64,000 nucleotides of DNA from Heloderma charlesbogerti (Eukaryota > Chordata > Lepidosauria > Squamata > Helodermatidae). The notes under the pieces are model-generated. The model did no database searches. It saw only the letters and a list, made by a program, of their open reading frames with translations, and was not told the DNA's origin. The stretch spans positions 62,001-126,000 of the forward strand of contig JANEZZ010002672.1 of NCBI GenBank assembly GCA_026122225.1. The letters are read 5' to 3'. Made by a program: the position numbers and the translations under genes. Position 1 is the first letter of the stretch, and every line of letters begins with the position of its first letter. Below, piece after piece: positions 32,512-44,913 of this stretch.

Positions 32512-33499
32512 CAGAGAGGGCAAGTGACCAGGAAGTAACAACAAGGAGAAACAGCAGCAGGGCCTTTGGCAAGTAGGCCCCTTGCTGAGGCATAGGCCTA
32601 TGCAGGTGCCTGATGATGCCAGCCCCTGACACCAGCCCTGAATGTAGTGACTTCACATGAGAATTACATTGGAGACCATTCTGAAAATGGCCAGGTTTCA
32701 TTTTCGAAAGAGTCATTTAAAATCCTAAATACAACTGGAAGTTCATGACCCCTGAACCTGAAGTTCCTAGGCCACTTGAGAAGTACTAATGGGCTTTCAA
32801 AAATGTTCCCTATTGCCAATAGGTAGACAAGGATTCCTTCCATGTGCCAGAACTACCTTTCTTGTAACAAGGATTCACATTTTAATACTCATAAGAGCTC
32901 ATTCAAACATATGAGTTTCAAGTAGTGTTCAGCACTGTTGTGTCATTTGCTTGAATGTGTCCACACATGAAAATTACATCCCATGTTAAAAATAAAAACT
33001 CCCAAAGGGCAAATAAACTCATTCAGGAGACAAGAAGTGATTATTGTCTCTGATCAAGGGTTGTTCTACTTGGAGTGCTTTTAGAAATATACCATACATT
33101 TTTTTTTCCAGCATCTTGTGAAGACCACCTCTTTTTGTGTGTGTTTTCTGGGAAAGAGGGAAATTAGTATCTGCACTCCTGTGACAAATTCATCCCTCTT
33201 AACTAAGAGTCAAGCTACACAATAACCCTTGTGATATATTCATTGCTAGACTGTACCACTTTGGAGTGGATTAGATGTTTGCATGTTCTTCCATATTAAA
33301 AAACAAAGTAAAATAATCCCTGGCCATACAAATTTAGAATCTCAAGTGAAAAATTCTAGCCCAGCTGTTTCTTTGAAATGTTTCTTCTGAATGTGCAGGG
33401 AGGTGGTGTGGTGTTTGTTTTTTTAAACTTGAAATAAGATCAAAACATTTGTATATCCACCTGTAATTTAAAGTGGTATAGTCTAATGATAAATGCACC
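32512..33499. other. No recognised feature
   Basis: Unique-looking AT-rich DNA; no coding signal or known repeat found. Confidence 0.5.
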
Positions 33500-33507
33500 A
33501 TGTAGGG

Positions 33508-33636
33508 GAGGGATAGGCAACCAGGTGCCCGCCCACATTTTGGACTATACCTCCCATCATCCTTGAATATTGGCCATGCCAGCTGGGGCTAATGGAAGTT
33601 AAAGTCCAAAACATCGGGAGGGCACCAGGTTCCCTG
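33508..33636. mobile_element. Short hAT MITE, perfect TSD
   Basis: gagggataggcaaccaggtg ... caccaggttccctg with 8-bp TSD atgtaggg at 33500-33507 and 33637-33644 (8/8). Internal text ttttggactatacctcccat and gctggggctaatggaagtta is the widespread reptile hairpin repeat also seen at 41980, 51129 and 60208. Confidence 0.88.
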
Positions 33637-33644
33637 ATGTAGGG

Positions 33645-35096
33645 AAACCAATTATGCATTTCCCCCTCTAAATTACTTCTGTGGGAAGACTTATAACACC
33701 AGTAGATTTGGGTCCACCATTATGAAAACCACTGTGAACCAGCTGAAAAAGCATATAGAGATGTTAGATGAGCTCTACATATGAAGATATTGGTCTAAAA
33801 TATAGTGATTGACTTCTCTGACAGTGATACTATGACCTTGTCATGAGACACACTGCTTTTGTTTTCATTTTATCTGTCATCTGATTTACATGATGGCAGG
33901 AAGGCATTTTACCCATTTCATTTTCACTGTAATTAGATCATTCATTATGCCAAAGGGACTCAAACATTTATGTCTTCAGGCTTCATTCTGGAAACTCATT
34001 CATTGAGAGATCTGGCTAAAAGTAGTCTGAACAATATATTAACCCCCTGCCCCCTGGCCACTTACCTACACGTTTTTCCATTGTTCTGATATTCATCAAG
34101 TATTTAAGGGCTGGGGGATAGGGGTTTCTACCTGCAAAGATTTTTAATGATTTGCCTTGCTTCCCACTGAGAAAGAGGGGCATGATTGCAAACACTGTTT
34201 CTTAGTTCAAACAAATAATTTCATTCTGACCAAGAATCTGTATGTACATGTCAAATAGGACTATGCCAAATAATTTTTAACTATCTTCATACCCAATAGT
34301 CTACATAAGTGCAATGCTTCCAAAACCAATTTGGGTTTGGTAAGCATCTTCTGAGAATTTCATTCTTGGTTGTTGTTTCGTTTGAATTTAAGACCAAATG
34401 TTAAAATTTTCAAGTTCTCCTATGAAACATAGAGCCCTACCCAAAACATATTTAGGCTGCAATCTAAACAGACTTACTAAGGGCCTAAGTTCCATTGGAC
34501 ATGGTGGCACTTACTAGACATGTGTAGCAGGTGACCAACCTCTTTCAGGGCAAGTGCCGAATTCAGTATCAGTGAAGCTGGGGGGGGGGCACATTTCCAT
34601 GGTGGGCAAGGCCAAAGGCAAAAAGGGTTCAGCCAAACTACCAAAATTACCAGCATACTTTAGCTAAAAGCTCTTACTGCCAGTAGCTAAACCTTAGGAG
34701 AGGCATTTCAACCTTCTAGTATGGGAAAAATGTGCAAAAGCTGGGAAATGATTGACAGTTGGAGGAAAGGGGTAGAGCTGGGGGAGGGTATGTGACTATC
34801 TGGGAATCTTAGGCCAGACTGAGACCCCTGGTAGACCCCCTGGTAGACCAGATTTGGCCTGCAGGACTAAGGTTCATGGGCTGAGGTTCAACACCCCTGA
34901 TGAATAGGATTGCGCTATTACTTGCAGTGATTTCAGTGGGGCATACTTCCAAGTAACAATGCATAGGACTGTAGTGCTAGATAGCAGGTTGACTGCCCAT
35001 GTCAAATACAGCCCCAGCTAGGTATGATGAGCCACCAGGAGTTTGAAAAGCCATTTTGCTGCTTGCCTGGGACTGAAAAAAGTGAGAGGAGTTTGA
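33645..35096. other. Unique DNA with two short palindromic repeats
   Basis: 34449-34531 (taggctgcaatctaaacaga, cttactaagggcc, ggcacttactagacatgtgt) and 34905-34977 (taggattgcgctattacttg, acttccaagtaacaatgcat, aggactgtag) belong to the CAATCCTATAC family. A G9 run lies near 34580. No gene recognised. Confidence 0.45.
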
Positions 35097-35351
35097 GGGT
35101 GGAGAGTTGTCGAGCCACAGGAACTGTATGGTGACCGAGGAACTGAAAGGGTTCTTTTTGCACAAAAGCAAAGTGCAGAGGAGTCAGCAAACAGTATGCC
35201 TCTAAAGAGAAAAGGACGAAAACAGGTAAAGAAGAGCAAACCGCGGACTCTCTCTTCTGTACTTCCAGAAGTCCCTCTCCCTTGGTGCAATGAATGGAGA
35301 GTTCTTTATGGAAAGAAGTCCTATCAGACTAGTGGACACTTTGACTACCAT
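35097..35351 (+). other. Open frame interrupted by a hAT insertion (coding status uncertain)
   Basis: Open in one frame for 85 codons after a stop at 35094-35096. The first ATG is at 35196 and encodes a basic start (MPLKRKGRKQVKKSKPR). The frame reaches exactly to the hAT TSD at 35344-35351. After the element, with one TSD copy kept, it continues open in phase for about 32 more codons to near 36083. A possible splice donor (CAG|GTAAAG) lies at 35225. I do not recognise the protein. A chance frame is a real possibility. Confidence 0.2.
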
Positions 35352-35978
35352 TAGGGTTGTGTGAACTCATCTGAGTCCGCCTCATGACCCGCTCGCTGGA
35401 TCCCTGCCCACTGCTGGACCCAGCTCGTACTGGGATGTGAGCTGGCTGGTGGTCCACGAGGGCCCAGCAAGCACTGTTGCTGCTGCCGCCATGAGCAACT
35501 GCGTCCCTCTCTGCTGAACACTGGCAGAGAGGAGCGCAGTTGCTCTCAGCGGCAGGATGGGAAGCAAGAGGGAAGTGCCGCTTCCCTCTCGCTTCCCATC
35601 CTGCCATCTCCTCCGCTGCCCAGAGCAACTGAGCCCCTTTTTGCTGAGCACCAGCAGAAAGGGGCGCAGGAGCTCTCAATGGCAGTGGCGCGGCGACAGG
35701 AGCAGGAAGTGGCACTTCCCTTTCCTGTGGCCCAGAGCAACTACACCTTTCTCTGCTGAGCGCAGGCAGAGAGGGGTGCAGTTGCTCTTGGAGGCCGGAT
35801 GGGAAGGCTTCCCATCCTGCTGTCGCCACTTGGCGAGGAGTGGCAGCCGCAGTGCTTGCCCGACTCGGCATGGGCCAAGTCGGACAAGAGCAGGAAGTCG
35901 CGGACTGGTATCCGGGGGGCCAAACTGGCAGGAACCCGCCAAGCTCGAGCCCCCAAACGGACGTTTGTGACATCCCTA
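35352..35978. mobile_element. hAT-type MITE, complete, perfect TSD
   Basis: tagggttgtgtgaactc ... tttgtgacatcccta, with 8-bp TSD actaccat at 35344-35351 and 35979-35986 (8/8). Internal hairpins include cttccctctcgcttcccatcc against ggatgggaagcaagagggaag around 35555-35605, and repeated agttgctct and gctgagca words. The arms carry cttgcccgactcggc/gccaagtcggacaag, related to the hairpin in the 8292 copy. Confidence 0.9.
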
Positions 35979-35986
35979 ACTACCAT

Positions 35987-36706
35987 GCATTTGAGCAGAG
36001 GACTGGACAGTTATACTGCCATTTTTCCTTTCTGGTCTCTCTCCCCACTCCCTGTCCCCTCAAGCTCACCTCTTCTGGTTATTAGGGGACATGAAAATGA
36101 GAGAAATGAATGCCCAGACACCCTTTCACGAATTCATTTCTATTGCATTAATTTCAGAACAGATAACGAAGGAAAGAAATAAGCCTCAGTTGTTTCTCCT
36201 TTCCTTTCCTTTCCTTTCCTTTCCTTTCCTTTCTACTCATTACAAGAGCCCTAGGTCACAATGCAGGTGTAACAGGTTATGGTATTGGAATAGTGTAGTC
36301 ATTGCTGCACTCTAGTTTGAACACTTACATGCTACTAGAATGGATTATCATAGGACAGGACTTTCCATGGCTTTTATAATTTTTTCAGGGATGATTGAAC
36401 ATTTAGAGCTAATCATTAAAGATGTCTTACAGTAGCTGTGTTACATCTGCTTAGTGTGTCATGGCATCTACTTACATTTACATTACATGCAACAAATGTT
36501 GATCTTGTAACTCAAATAAGATTGTAAGTATTGCTATGCAAGGTTAGACCAAGAGTCAATATATCTCAGCAGCAGCTGATCTATCAGCAGTGGACAGACA
36601 AACACTCTCTGAAAGTTAATAAGCAGAACATACTGGATAGTGATGTCCAGTATGGTGTAGTAACTTGCATGCAAAACATGGACTTGGTCTGCTTTCAAAT
36701 CCCTGG
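35987..36706. repeat. (CCTTT)n microsatellite in unique DNA
   Basis: Tandem cctttcctttccttt at about 36198-36232 (seven units). The rest of the interval is unassigned unique DNA. Confidence 0.75.
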
Positions 36707-36714
36707 GCATCAAG

Positions 36715-37232
36715 TAGGGAAATGGAAATCAGTAAAACTCTGAATTCCACCTCGAACCTCATTCTGACTCATGTTGGTACCAAATTGCAAATTTCCCCCC
36801 TTTCTTTTCACATAAACATTGGTGTGTGTTTTCATGCTTATTTTTTCCAAATGTACACATTTATTGTGCACATTTTTGAAATGCTTTCCTCTCATTGATT
36901 AAAGTGTATGACGAACATAAGAACCATGCTGGATCAGACCAAGGATCCATCTAATCCAGTATTCTGTTCACACAGTGGTCTGCTTGTGCACATTTTTTTC
37001 ATGTGTTTGTGCACATTTTTCAAAAGTATGCATTTTTCATGCACATTTTTCAACTGTATGCATACTTGAACTCTTCAAGTGTTCATTCATTGTTGTCCAT
37101 GAATTGCATCACAAGGGTCAGAAATGTGTGGATTTTTGAGCACAGATTGCATTTGAGTCTATGTTTGATTCCAGGAGAACTGGGTAAATTCTGGTCCAAA
37201 ATAAACTGAAACAAATGCCTCATACATCCCTA
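36715..37232. mobile_element. hAT-type MITE (family 3), 7/8 TSD, with small insert
   Basis: tagggaaatggaaatc ... ctcatacatcccta; flanks gcatcaag and ccatcaag match 7 of 8. Core of gtgcacatttttcaaaagta and tgcatttttcatgcacattt. About 36910-36984 (aacataagaaccatgctgga, tcagaccaaggatccatcta, cagtattctgttcacacagt) is not present in the sister copies at 37389 and 57427. It matches a common reptile repeat fragment and so is a nested insert. Confidence 0.85.
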
Positions 37233-37388
37233 CCATCAAGTTCAAAGTGTTCATTGTACAAACCAGTATTTCTTGGGCGAAGCTACCTCCAGTTCAGAAA
37301 GGTAGTTATGATGAGGATAAAATGGACTGGGGAGCCCATGTTTGTTGCGATGAACTCCCTGAAGAAAGGCTGGGGTATGCATTATGGT

Positions 37389-37812
37389 TAGGGATGTGTG
37401 AATAGCTCACTGGATTTCTCCAATTTCCATCTTGAAGCTCATTCTGACTTGAACCATATCAGATTGCAAGCTTTGTTTTTTTTCTTTTCACATGAACATC
37501 TGTCCTTATTTTCATGTATATTTTTTTCCAAATGCATCAGTTGTGCACATCTTTAAAATGTACACATTCTTTTCCCACTGCATAAAGCATATTTGTGTGC
37601 TTTTTTCAAAAGTATGCATTTAGTCATGCACATTTTTCAAAGGTATGCATGCTGTCGAACACATCTATTTTGGGCCACAGATCACACTGCAAGCTTGGAA
37701 ATGTACAGACTTTGACTGTGGATTGCATCCAAGTCTGTGTTCATTCCAAAAGGCGCAAACTGGTCAAATCCTGATCAAAAATGAAGTGAAACAAATTTCT
37801 TATACATTCCTA
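37389..37812. mobile_element. hAT-type MITE (family 3), 6/8 TSD
   Basis: tagggatgtgtgaatagctc ... tcttatacattccta; flanks attatggt and attataat match 6 of 8. Same core order as 36715 (gtgcacatctttaaaatgta, ttttttcaaaagtatgcatt). Lies only 156 bp from that copy in the same orientation. Confidence 0.85.
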
Positions 37813-37820
37813 ATTATAAT

Positions 37821-39910
37821 ATGGTCCACTCCAGTTCACAGTAATACTTAGGCATTTTATAGTGTCCATAGTATTTTGGACATATTATCTCAGCAAACCT
37901 TATAAATATCCTGTAAGGAAGGACAGTACTGTTATTCCAAGATAATTCCAAGATAGATTGACTCCTGGTTTAACCTTCCATATCAATCCTTACAATCGTA
38001 TTTCCTTACAATCCTTATGATCTATTATTCCAATATTGCAGATGGAAACCCAAGGCTCGGAGATGATGGCATGCCTAAGCAATTTGCAAATTCACAGTCA
38101 AAGCAAGTTGTGAAGCAACTAGGCCTTTCAGCCCAGAACTCACCATTTTAGCCAGTACACTACATAACCTCCTAGGAACTCTGATGAGTCATTCCTAGCA
38201 TCTGTTAGTCAGACAGAGGTATATATAAACTTAAACCTGCCCACTGCTGATCTATTTCTGATGCACTGAAAAAGGCACCCATACCTGATTTAGCAAGAAC
38301 CAGATTGATTTTGCTTCTGACACTCTCGACTCACAGCTGGATATGTGAGTGATCCCAAGGACTGCAGCATTTAGCATGAATAAGATACCAAAAATCAAGC
38401 CATTTGTATGAGATGGATTACCATATTTCTTGGGGCAATGTTATCATACACAGTACAAGCAGTGGAGACATATCTACGATAGTTTTCATGGCAGAATCAC
38501 ACACACACACACACCCCCCTATATTTTTTCTGACTCAACCAGTTTGAGCTAATCTGTTTGCTAGAGGAGAGCAAATTGCCAATGAACAGGGCATCAGGAA
38601 CTGCTCAGATAACAAACATACAGACATTTTCGATGCTTTTCTGAACTGCTAGAACTCCTTAGGTCTGTGAATTAGCCTTGAAATCTATAACACCTTAAAA
38701 GAAAGGCATTTCTATTTTTCATCTCTCCATAATGCAACTCCACAGAAAATGAAAGCTTGGCCAAACTGAAACAAAGCCTAATATAAGTGCATTTGCACAT
38801 AGTCATCTCCCATTATCTTTGATTTACACTCCCCTCCCTTGTTTAACTCTAAATTGCAAGCTTTTGGGGGCAATGATTGGTCTCTTGGTTATTTTATTTT
38901 ATTTCATTTCATGTATTTCCTTCTACTGGACCACAGGGTTAGTCCCCAGTAAAGGTAGGCAGAGTGACTTGTTTCCTGTAGCCCCAGCATAACCAGATAT
39001 GTGTGAGAATTCTGATATACATATGATCAGCAACATGCTCTGTACAAGGCCCTTTGCACTCAAATTTATGAAGATTCAGCTGCACATAGTGCAGAAATAG
39101 CTTCAGTGACAACTGCTATGGGGAGGACATAAAGAAGATAACTAGCTTCTCTGGAGAATATGAATGCATTTTTTTTCTTTTTTCACTGCAACTGATTTAT
39201 ACTTATCTTGAGGGGTGTTCATAAGACCCTTCCACAAGATGAAGGAACATTTGATGGTGGTTTGACAGGGGTTGCAGGATCATAGGGTCATATGGGCCCT
39301 ACGTTTGATGACAAAAGGAGATCTCTTTGCATGTACTGATGTATGCATGTGGAAATCTTCCACATGATGAGGCAGGATGGGGGGGCTGGGCCACTTAGGA
39401 TCACTTCTTGCATGGAGAATTTCTATGTTCATATGATGGTATGTGCATCTCATATGTGCTGACCATGAAGACAATGGGAGTGCTTGGTTCTGAGCATGTC
39501 GGTGACAGGGGAGAGGCTAGCCACATGGTCCTGTGATATAATGGCACATCTCTTGAATACATGGGGGTTATTTGAACCCTCCTTTGAATACAAGGCAATA
39601 TGGGTAGGTTTCAGTTAGGCCTTTATGAGGCTAGTCCTGCCATTCTTACTTGGACATTGAAGCCTAGGTTATATTGGAGGAGTACAATTTGGCCCTATTT
39701 TCCACAAACCACTGGTGTTGTTGGAAGTTGCCCAGAAATCTGGGGCTCAAAGACCCAGAAATAGACTCATTGAGATTGTAAGTGTCCCTGGGAGTGAGGG
39801 GCCCTGTTCCTTCAAGGGAATTTGTATGGAAACAAATATGGCTGCCCATATGTACACATGAAGGCAACCATCTTTTTTTCTGTACAATGCCAGTGTAAGC
39901 AGTACAACGA
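37821..39910. other. No recognised gene; CA microsatellite
   Basis: (AC)n at 38499-38515. 38690-38830 is AT-rich, repeat-free DNA. No coding or mobile signal is recognised over about 2.1 kb. Confidence 0.45.
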
Positions 39911-39918
39911 AATGAGAA

Positions 39919-40352
39919 TAGGGATGGTGCAGGCGCCTGATTCCATCCAGGAATTGGGCGGAACCCCCCCACCTGCACTCCCGAGCCCCGCTTGATGGGC
40001 CCCTGACCCTGCTTGCCCCCTTCCCATGCTTGGCGAGTGGCCCACACTCATCCTGGTGGCTTTGTTGAGCTCTGCGGTCACCATTTTTTGAAAAATAAAA
40101 TGGTGATTGCAAAAATGCACATATCTGCATATGCACAAAAATGCACATTTCTGTGAATGCACATATTTGCGTATGTGAAAATGCACATTTTTGAGAATGC
40201 ACATAGCTGCATATGCACAAAAATGCACATTTGCGAAGATGAATGTTTCGCACATATGCAAATATGCACATTCACAAATGTGCATTTTTGTGCATATGCA
40301 AGTATGTGCATTTTTGCAATTGCCATTTTATTTTTTTTAAAATGGCAACCGC
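39919..40352. mobile_element. hAT-type MITE, left end and core
   Basis: tagggatggtgcaggcgcc start; left flank aatgagaa. The core aaaatggtgattgcaaaaat with strings of tgcacatttttg/caaaaatgcaca is a long palindrome (about 40090-40335), sister of 762-1125. It stops at gcggagctc, after which aatgagtt resembles the left flank at 6 of 8. Either the right end was cut internally or the match is chance. Confidence 0.65.
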
Positions 40353-40360
40353 GGAGCTCA

Positions 40361-41971
40361 ATGAGTTGTAGTTCAAAACAACTAGAGGGTACCACGTTGT
40401 ACAAGGCTGACTGAGGGCAAAACCTTAAGAAGCTCATGTTTTCTCTCTCTTATCTGGGCCCAACATATATTGGCCTTCTTTTGTAATATATAATGGAAAG
40501 AGCTAAACTCATAAGATTTGGCTTCTTTAAATATAATTGAATGAGTATAACCAGGCAGGAAAGAGGGTTGGGATTTAGTGAGGGATGGGAGAAAGTTGAG
40601 AAGTGGATGTAAGGGCATCTTAAATAGCAACATTATTGCTATTATCATTTTATTTTGACCAATACTTCAAACCTTATTAGAACAGTTCAACACTGTCAAT
40701 AAAGAAACCATACTTTTTGTTTCTCTGCTGTAGAGATACCAGAATTCTAGAAAGTTTCTTTTATTGGCTCCATTACACAAAGGGATAGCACACACACAGC
40801 AGGCTCAAAATAAAACACTTTATTGAATAATAGAAGAAGGATAGTATCAATATGTTTTTATCTGGCCAAGAAATTTCTCCATAACAGCCTTTTGGAGCAT
40901 AGTGCTCCAATACTCATAGAGCTACTAATGGCTTTCTAATCTCATTGACTGTAATACTAGAGTTTTAAATCTATTTAGCTCAATTTTCTGACATGCATTG
41001 GAGACAAAAGGACGTATTTACTGGCTTTGTGTTTTATTTTTTTATTAGATTAGAAAATGACCAGGCTTTTGCATCAGTAACTTAACTTAGATTCTTTTTT
41101 TTCCTTTAAATTTTGGGTGATGGAGGTGGGAGAATGAAAGGTCACTGTGCCAATTAGGTTCACAGATTAAGATTGGAAGCCTATGTACAATTAGCTGAGA
41201 GTAAACCCAATGAAATGCGTGGGGCTCACTTCTTCTGAGTAAGCATGCATAGCACTGGATTCACAATCCAGATGTAGAATCTTGAATAGAATTCTAATTG
41301 CTGTCTTGCATTTTCATACATAAAGATCCACATCACACAATGCAAACATGTATATCATCTCATACATATGTTTCTCATCATGGCTATGCTTTTTGTAAAG
41401 CCGTTATATTTTAACTTAATTTATTTTAAAGATGCTCCTTTGCCAGGCCTGCATTGGGACTCATGAGGCAGAAGGGGATGCACCCAGTCCCATCCACCAC
41501 ACAGATAATTACTTGTATGAAGGGGGTGCTTCAAGTGAGCTCCAATCACAGGGTATGATACTCTTCAATAATGAGTGGGGATTGTATTAATCAGACATCA
41601 GGTTGCTCAGGTGGGCTTCCCATTCCAGACCACACATTATCTGCGTGGTAAAAGGGAGGCCCTCTCCTTCACCATGCAAATCCTGGCACTGGCCCAGCAA
41701 ACAGGGGAACATACCAGAGTTGTTGTGAATATACTATGAGTGGCAATCTTTTCAGCTCTGATATTTTTCCATATTGGCATTCTTCATAATGGAGTCCATG
41801 AGGCCACCTCACTCATGGCTTTCTGAAGGTTAGTCAATACTCATTTTGGCAAGATTATGTGATATAAAATGACTGCCAAATTTGATTCCCAACCCCTTAT
41901 TTTTAATTCTGTTTTTGGATTTTATTGCTTCCATTTGATTTTATGGAAGCTGCATTATGTGCCCATTATAG
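40361..41971. other. AT-rich unique DNA; one short palindromic repeat
   Basis: 40640-41120 is repeat-free and AT-rich (possible conserved non-coding DNA). 41165-41262 (ggaagcctatgtacaattag, gagagtaaacccaatg, cttcttctgagtaagcatgc) is a member of the CAATCCTATAC family. No gene recognised. Confidence 0.4.
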
Positions 41972-41979
41972 GACTACAA

Positions 41980-42120
41980 CAGGGCTGGGCAACACATGGC
42001 CCTCCTGATGTTTTGGTCTACCGCTTCCATCAGTGCAAACCAACATAGCCAGTTGTGAGAGATGATGGGAGTTGTAGAGGGCCATAAAACACCTAGAGAG
42101 GCACAGGTTGCCCACTCCTG
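41980..42120. mobile_element. Short hAT MITE (CAGGGCTGGGCAA ends)
   Basis: cagggctgggcaacacatgg ... gcacaggttgcccactcctg. The interior holds the hairpin ttggtctaccgcttccatca / gatgatgggagttgtagagg. Flanks gactacaa and ggctagac match at only 5 of 8. Sister of 33508. Confidence 0.7.
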
Positions 42121-42128
42121 GGCTAGAC

Positions 42129-44137
42129 GACTTTCAGCTGTGACCCCACTTTTCCCACCAGCAACTCCTTGATGTGCCAGTAAGGTTGGGATCTGGGTTC
42201 AAATTGTAGTGGGATGGGTAAGCGGGAATAATGCCAGAGACCCCCAATAGCATGCAGTGTTTCCAGTCCACCAGCCCCCATTCTTTTTCTGAAAAGAGGC
42301 AGAGAAAGCCAGTAGGCAATTTAATAGAACAGTAAAAAAAATCAAGAAGTAGGATTTATTAACAGAGAATGGGAAAGAGGAGAGAAAACAAGAGGTACAA
42401 CTGAGGTATACAATTCAATCTCTAAACGAAATAATAATATTCCAATAATCTGGTCATCCACAGGTAGGTAAATGCTGTATGAGGGCAAAACCACAATATT
42501 CTCCTGTACTAGCTTCTCTGCATGGTTCTTTTTGTGCATCCATGTTCTCTCCCCTCCCTTCAGTCTCCCCCCACCCCACTCAAAAAATGTTTTTTGAAAG
42601 AAGAAAAAGGGACTTGTTCATCCATTTCCCAGCCTAGACTCAGTCTTTCTTTACCAGGTCCCTGGCAATAGTGTGGTGGTGGCAGGTGGCTGGTCTACAT
42701 TTCTTTTCTTTCTGTTTTTATAGACAATTTTGGAGTGCTGCAGAGTTACACTGTAGAGAGTTGTGCCTGCTATCTTCACTGCTGAGAGTGCCTTTGGGCT
42801 CCATGTGGGGAAATAGGAAATCAAGAACTGGGAATTGGAAAATGAAGATAGGGACTCAACTGTCTGTAAAAGACACTGCTCTATTGTTTGGGGTCCCTCC
42901 AGGCTGTGGGATCAAAGACCTGTGCCTCGTAGTCCAGCCTTAATGGTGCTGCTGACCACAACAATTTCAGACCCCTTTTATGGGTACTTTGTGGCAAACA
43001 GTTTCAGCATGCTGCAAAGTACAGACGGACTTTGGAAAACAAGCATTTCACCATATCCCTATATATAAAATGCCAGGTATTCATTTAGTTTATGGTGCCA
43101 AATTGACACTTGTGTGTAGATAGTGCCAAAAGAGGAATGAGCTAGTGACTTTATCATTAGGCAAGGTTACCCAGGGAACTGGTTTACAGTTCCCTAGTGC
43201 CAGGCTTTGACATGATGTTCCAGTTATTTCCCCTCTTCTCATCAAGTTAAGCAGTATTTTGTGTGTCCCCCACCTCCACAATCATCCAGCTAGAGGCACC
43301 TGCCACCTATTAGTGGAGGAGACTCTCATGAAAGCTTCATCATTTTAACCTCTGGCCAAAACAAGAACTGCAAAAGTACCTAGGGAAGAAATATAAGCAA
43401 CCCTTTTCTAACCTCATAAAAAGTTTAGTTATAAAGATTTAGTTCAAGGTGAAAGACTGAAGGCTTATTATTGTATTCCTATTGAAGAATGCAGAGAGGA
43501 AACCTGTAATAAACTGAGAAGGGAGGTTTTTCTTTGCCCTTTTTCTCTCTTCCTTTTTTCAAATGCTTTAAGTTCGTCCGATCTTGTGTGAGCAGAGCTT
43601 CTACTGAACTCCACACTATATAGGAAACTTGTCTTACACAGTGCTGGTCCATCTAGGTCAGTATTATCTGCTCTAATTAAAGTTGTGGTATGATCTTCAC
43701 CTGGTCCAGCTTTGGTCCAGGTGAAGATCACAAAGATCTTCATGAAGATCAGGTGAAAAGAAAAATTAAATTCCATTGATACTACAATGCTGACTTGCAT
43801 TAATATCAGGATGCATTTTTAAGTCCTTTAAACAAAACAAAATGTGAGTGTAAGTACCTGAGTCCAAAATACACAATGTTTGTCTCCTGTAGTGAAGGGT
43901 GTATTTGAGTATTGTTCAGTGTATTGCATTGAGAAACACTAGCAAAATCCTTTTCTGATGCATAATGTCTTGAGTATTTAACTTAATTAAAAAGTATTTT
44001 ATTCTATTAAAATAGTATTTTTAGGGGGTGGATGATGGACCAGCTCACTGAATGAGTGCCTGCATTATAAAAGATGATGGACAATTGTTTAGCCTGCCTC
44101 TTCCTCAGAAAATGGAGGCCTAATCACCCATCTCTCA
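42129..44137. other. Unique DNA with a SINE scrap and a small hairpin
   Basis: 43622-43673 (aggaaacttgtcttacacag, tgctggtccatctaggtcag) is a reversed 3' scrap of the tRNA-headed SINE. 43691-43704 and 43717-43730 are perfect 14-bp inverted arms (tgatcttcacctgg). No gene recognised. Confidence 0.45.
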
Positions 44138-44145
44138 TCTTTTGA

Positions 44146-44513
44146 TAGGGTGGCCAATTGTGCAACAGCAAAAAAAAAAAAAAGATAACAAAAGACAAGT
44201 TTTTTTTAAAAAAAATCATATGCTAAAGTACATGTATAGATACAAATTTAGATATACATTATCATTTAAGTAGAAATACAGTACATCTCACCATAGTGTG
44301 GATGACTGTGACCAGGTGACCTGTGTGCCTTTCCTATTCTGCTGCCCAGGTGCTACCTGTTGATGGGCAACTTGGAGGCCCCTGCTCTCCATTCTTCTGG
44401 TTCTTTATCTTTAAACCAGACTTGGACTGGATGGCCCTTTAAAGAGAGGATGCCTTTGCTGTCCTCTGACAGCCCTTCATGTAGGAAACTAACATAAGAC
44501 ACTGGCCACCCTG
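44146..44513 (+). mobile_element. DNA-transposon-like repeat (TGGCCACC ends), copy 2
   Basis: tagggtggccaattgtgc at the left and cactggccaccctg at the right form short inverted repeats. The interior matches the minus-strand copy at 10470-10823. Flanking 8-mers tcttttga and atgcccta do not match. An A14 run lies at about 44168-44181. Confidence 0.65.
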
Positions 44514-44576
44514 ATGCCCTAGTTTCTAGCAGCTGTGACCAGACACCATGAAGAACTTAGGAGAGAGGCAAGAAGG

Positions 44577-44913
44577 GCCGCGGTGGCTTAGTGGTTAAGA
44601 CGCTGAACTGCAGACCGGAAGGTCGGCAGGACAGCAGTTCGAGACCCGAGTGCTGCGTGACAGAGTGAGCTCCTGTCTTCAGTCCCAGCTTCTGCCAACC
44701 TAGCAGTTCGAAAGCAAGAAATTGCAAGTAGATAAATAGGTACTGCTTCAGCAGGAAAGGTAACAGCGTTCCGTGCACCTTGGTGTTCAGTCATGCCGGC
44801 CACATGACCATGGAAGCATCTTCAGACAGCGCTGGCTCTTCGGCTTAGAAATGGAGATGAGCACCACACCCTAGAGTCAGACACGACTGGTTGGGGACAC
44901 CTTTACCTTTAAG
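44577..44913 (+). mobile_element. Sauria-type tRNA SINE, nearly complete
   Basis: Head gggccgcggtggcttagtgg contains the A box (tggcttagtgg); cagttcgagacccgag is the B box. The body has cccagcttctgccaacctag, ggtaacagcgttccgtg, catgccggccacatgacca and gacagcgctggctcttcgg. The tail gagtcagacacgactggttg resembles the BovB 3' end (gtgtccgactc reversed), and acctttacctttaa closes it. A short direct repeat aagaag flanks it. RNA polymerase III internal promoter type, mobilised in trans by BovB-like RT. Confidence 0.9.

Noticed and set aside
44577..44660. Functional tRNA gene
   Set aside because: The A/B boxes belong to the head of a Sauria-type SINE. The cloverleaf is not intact and the SINE body follows directly.
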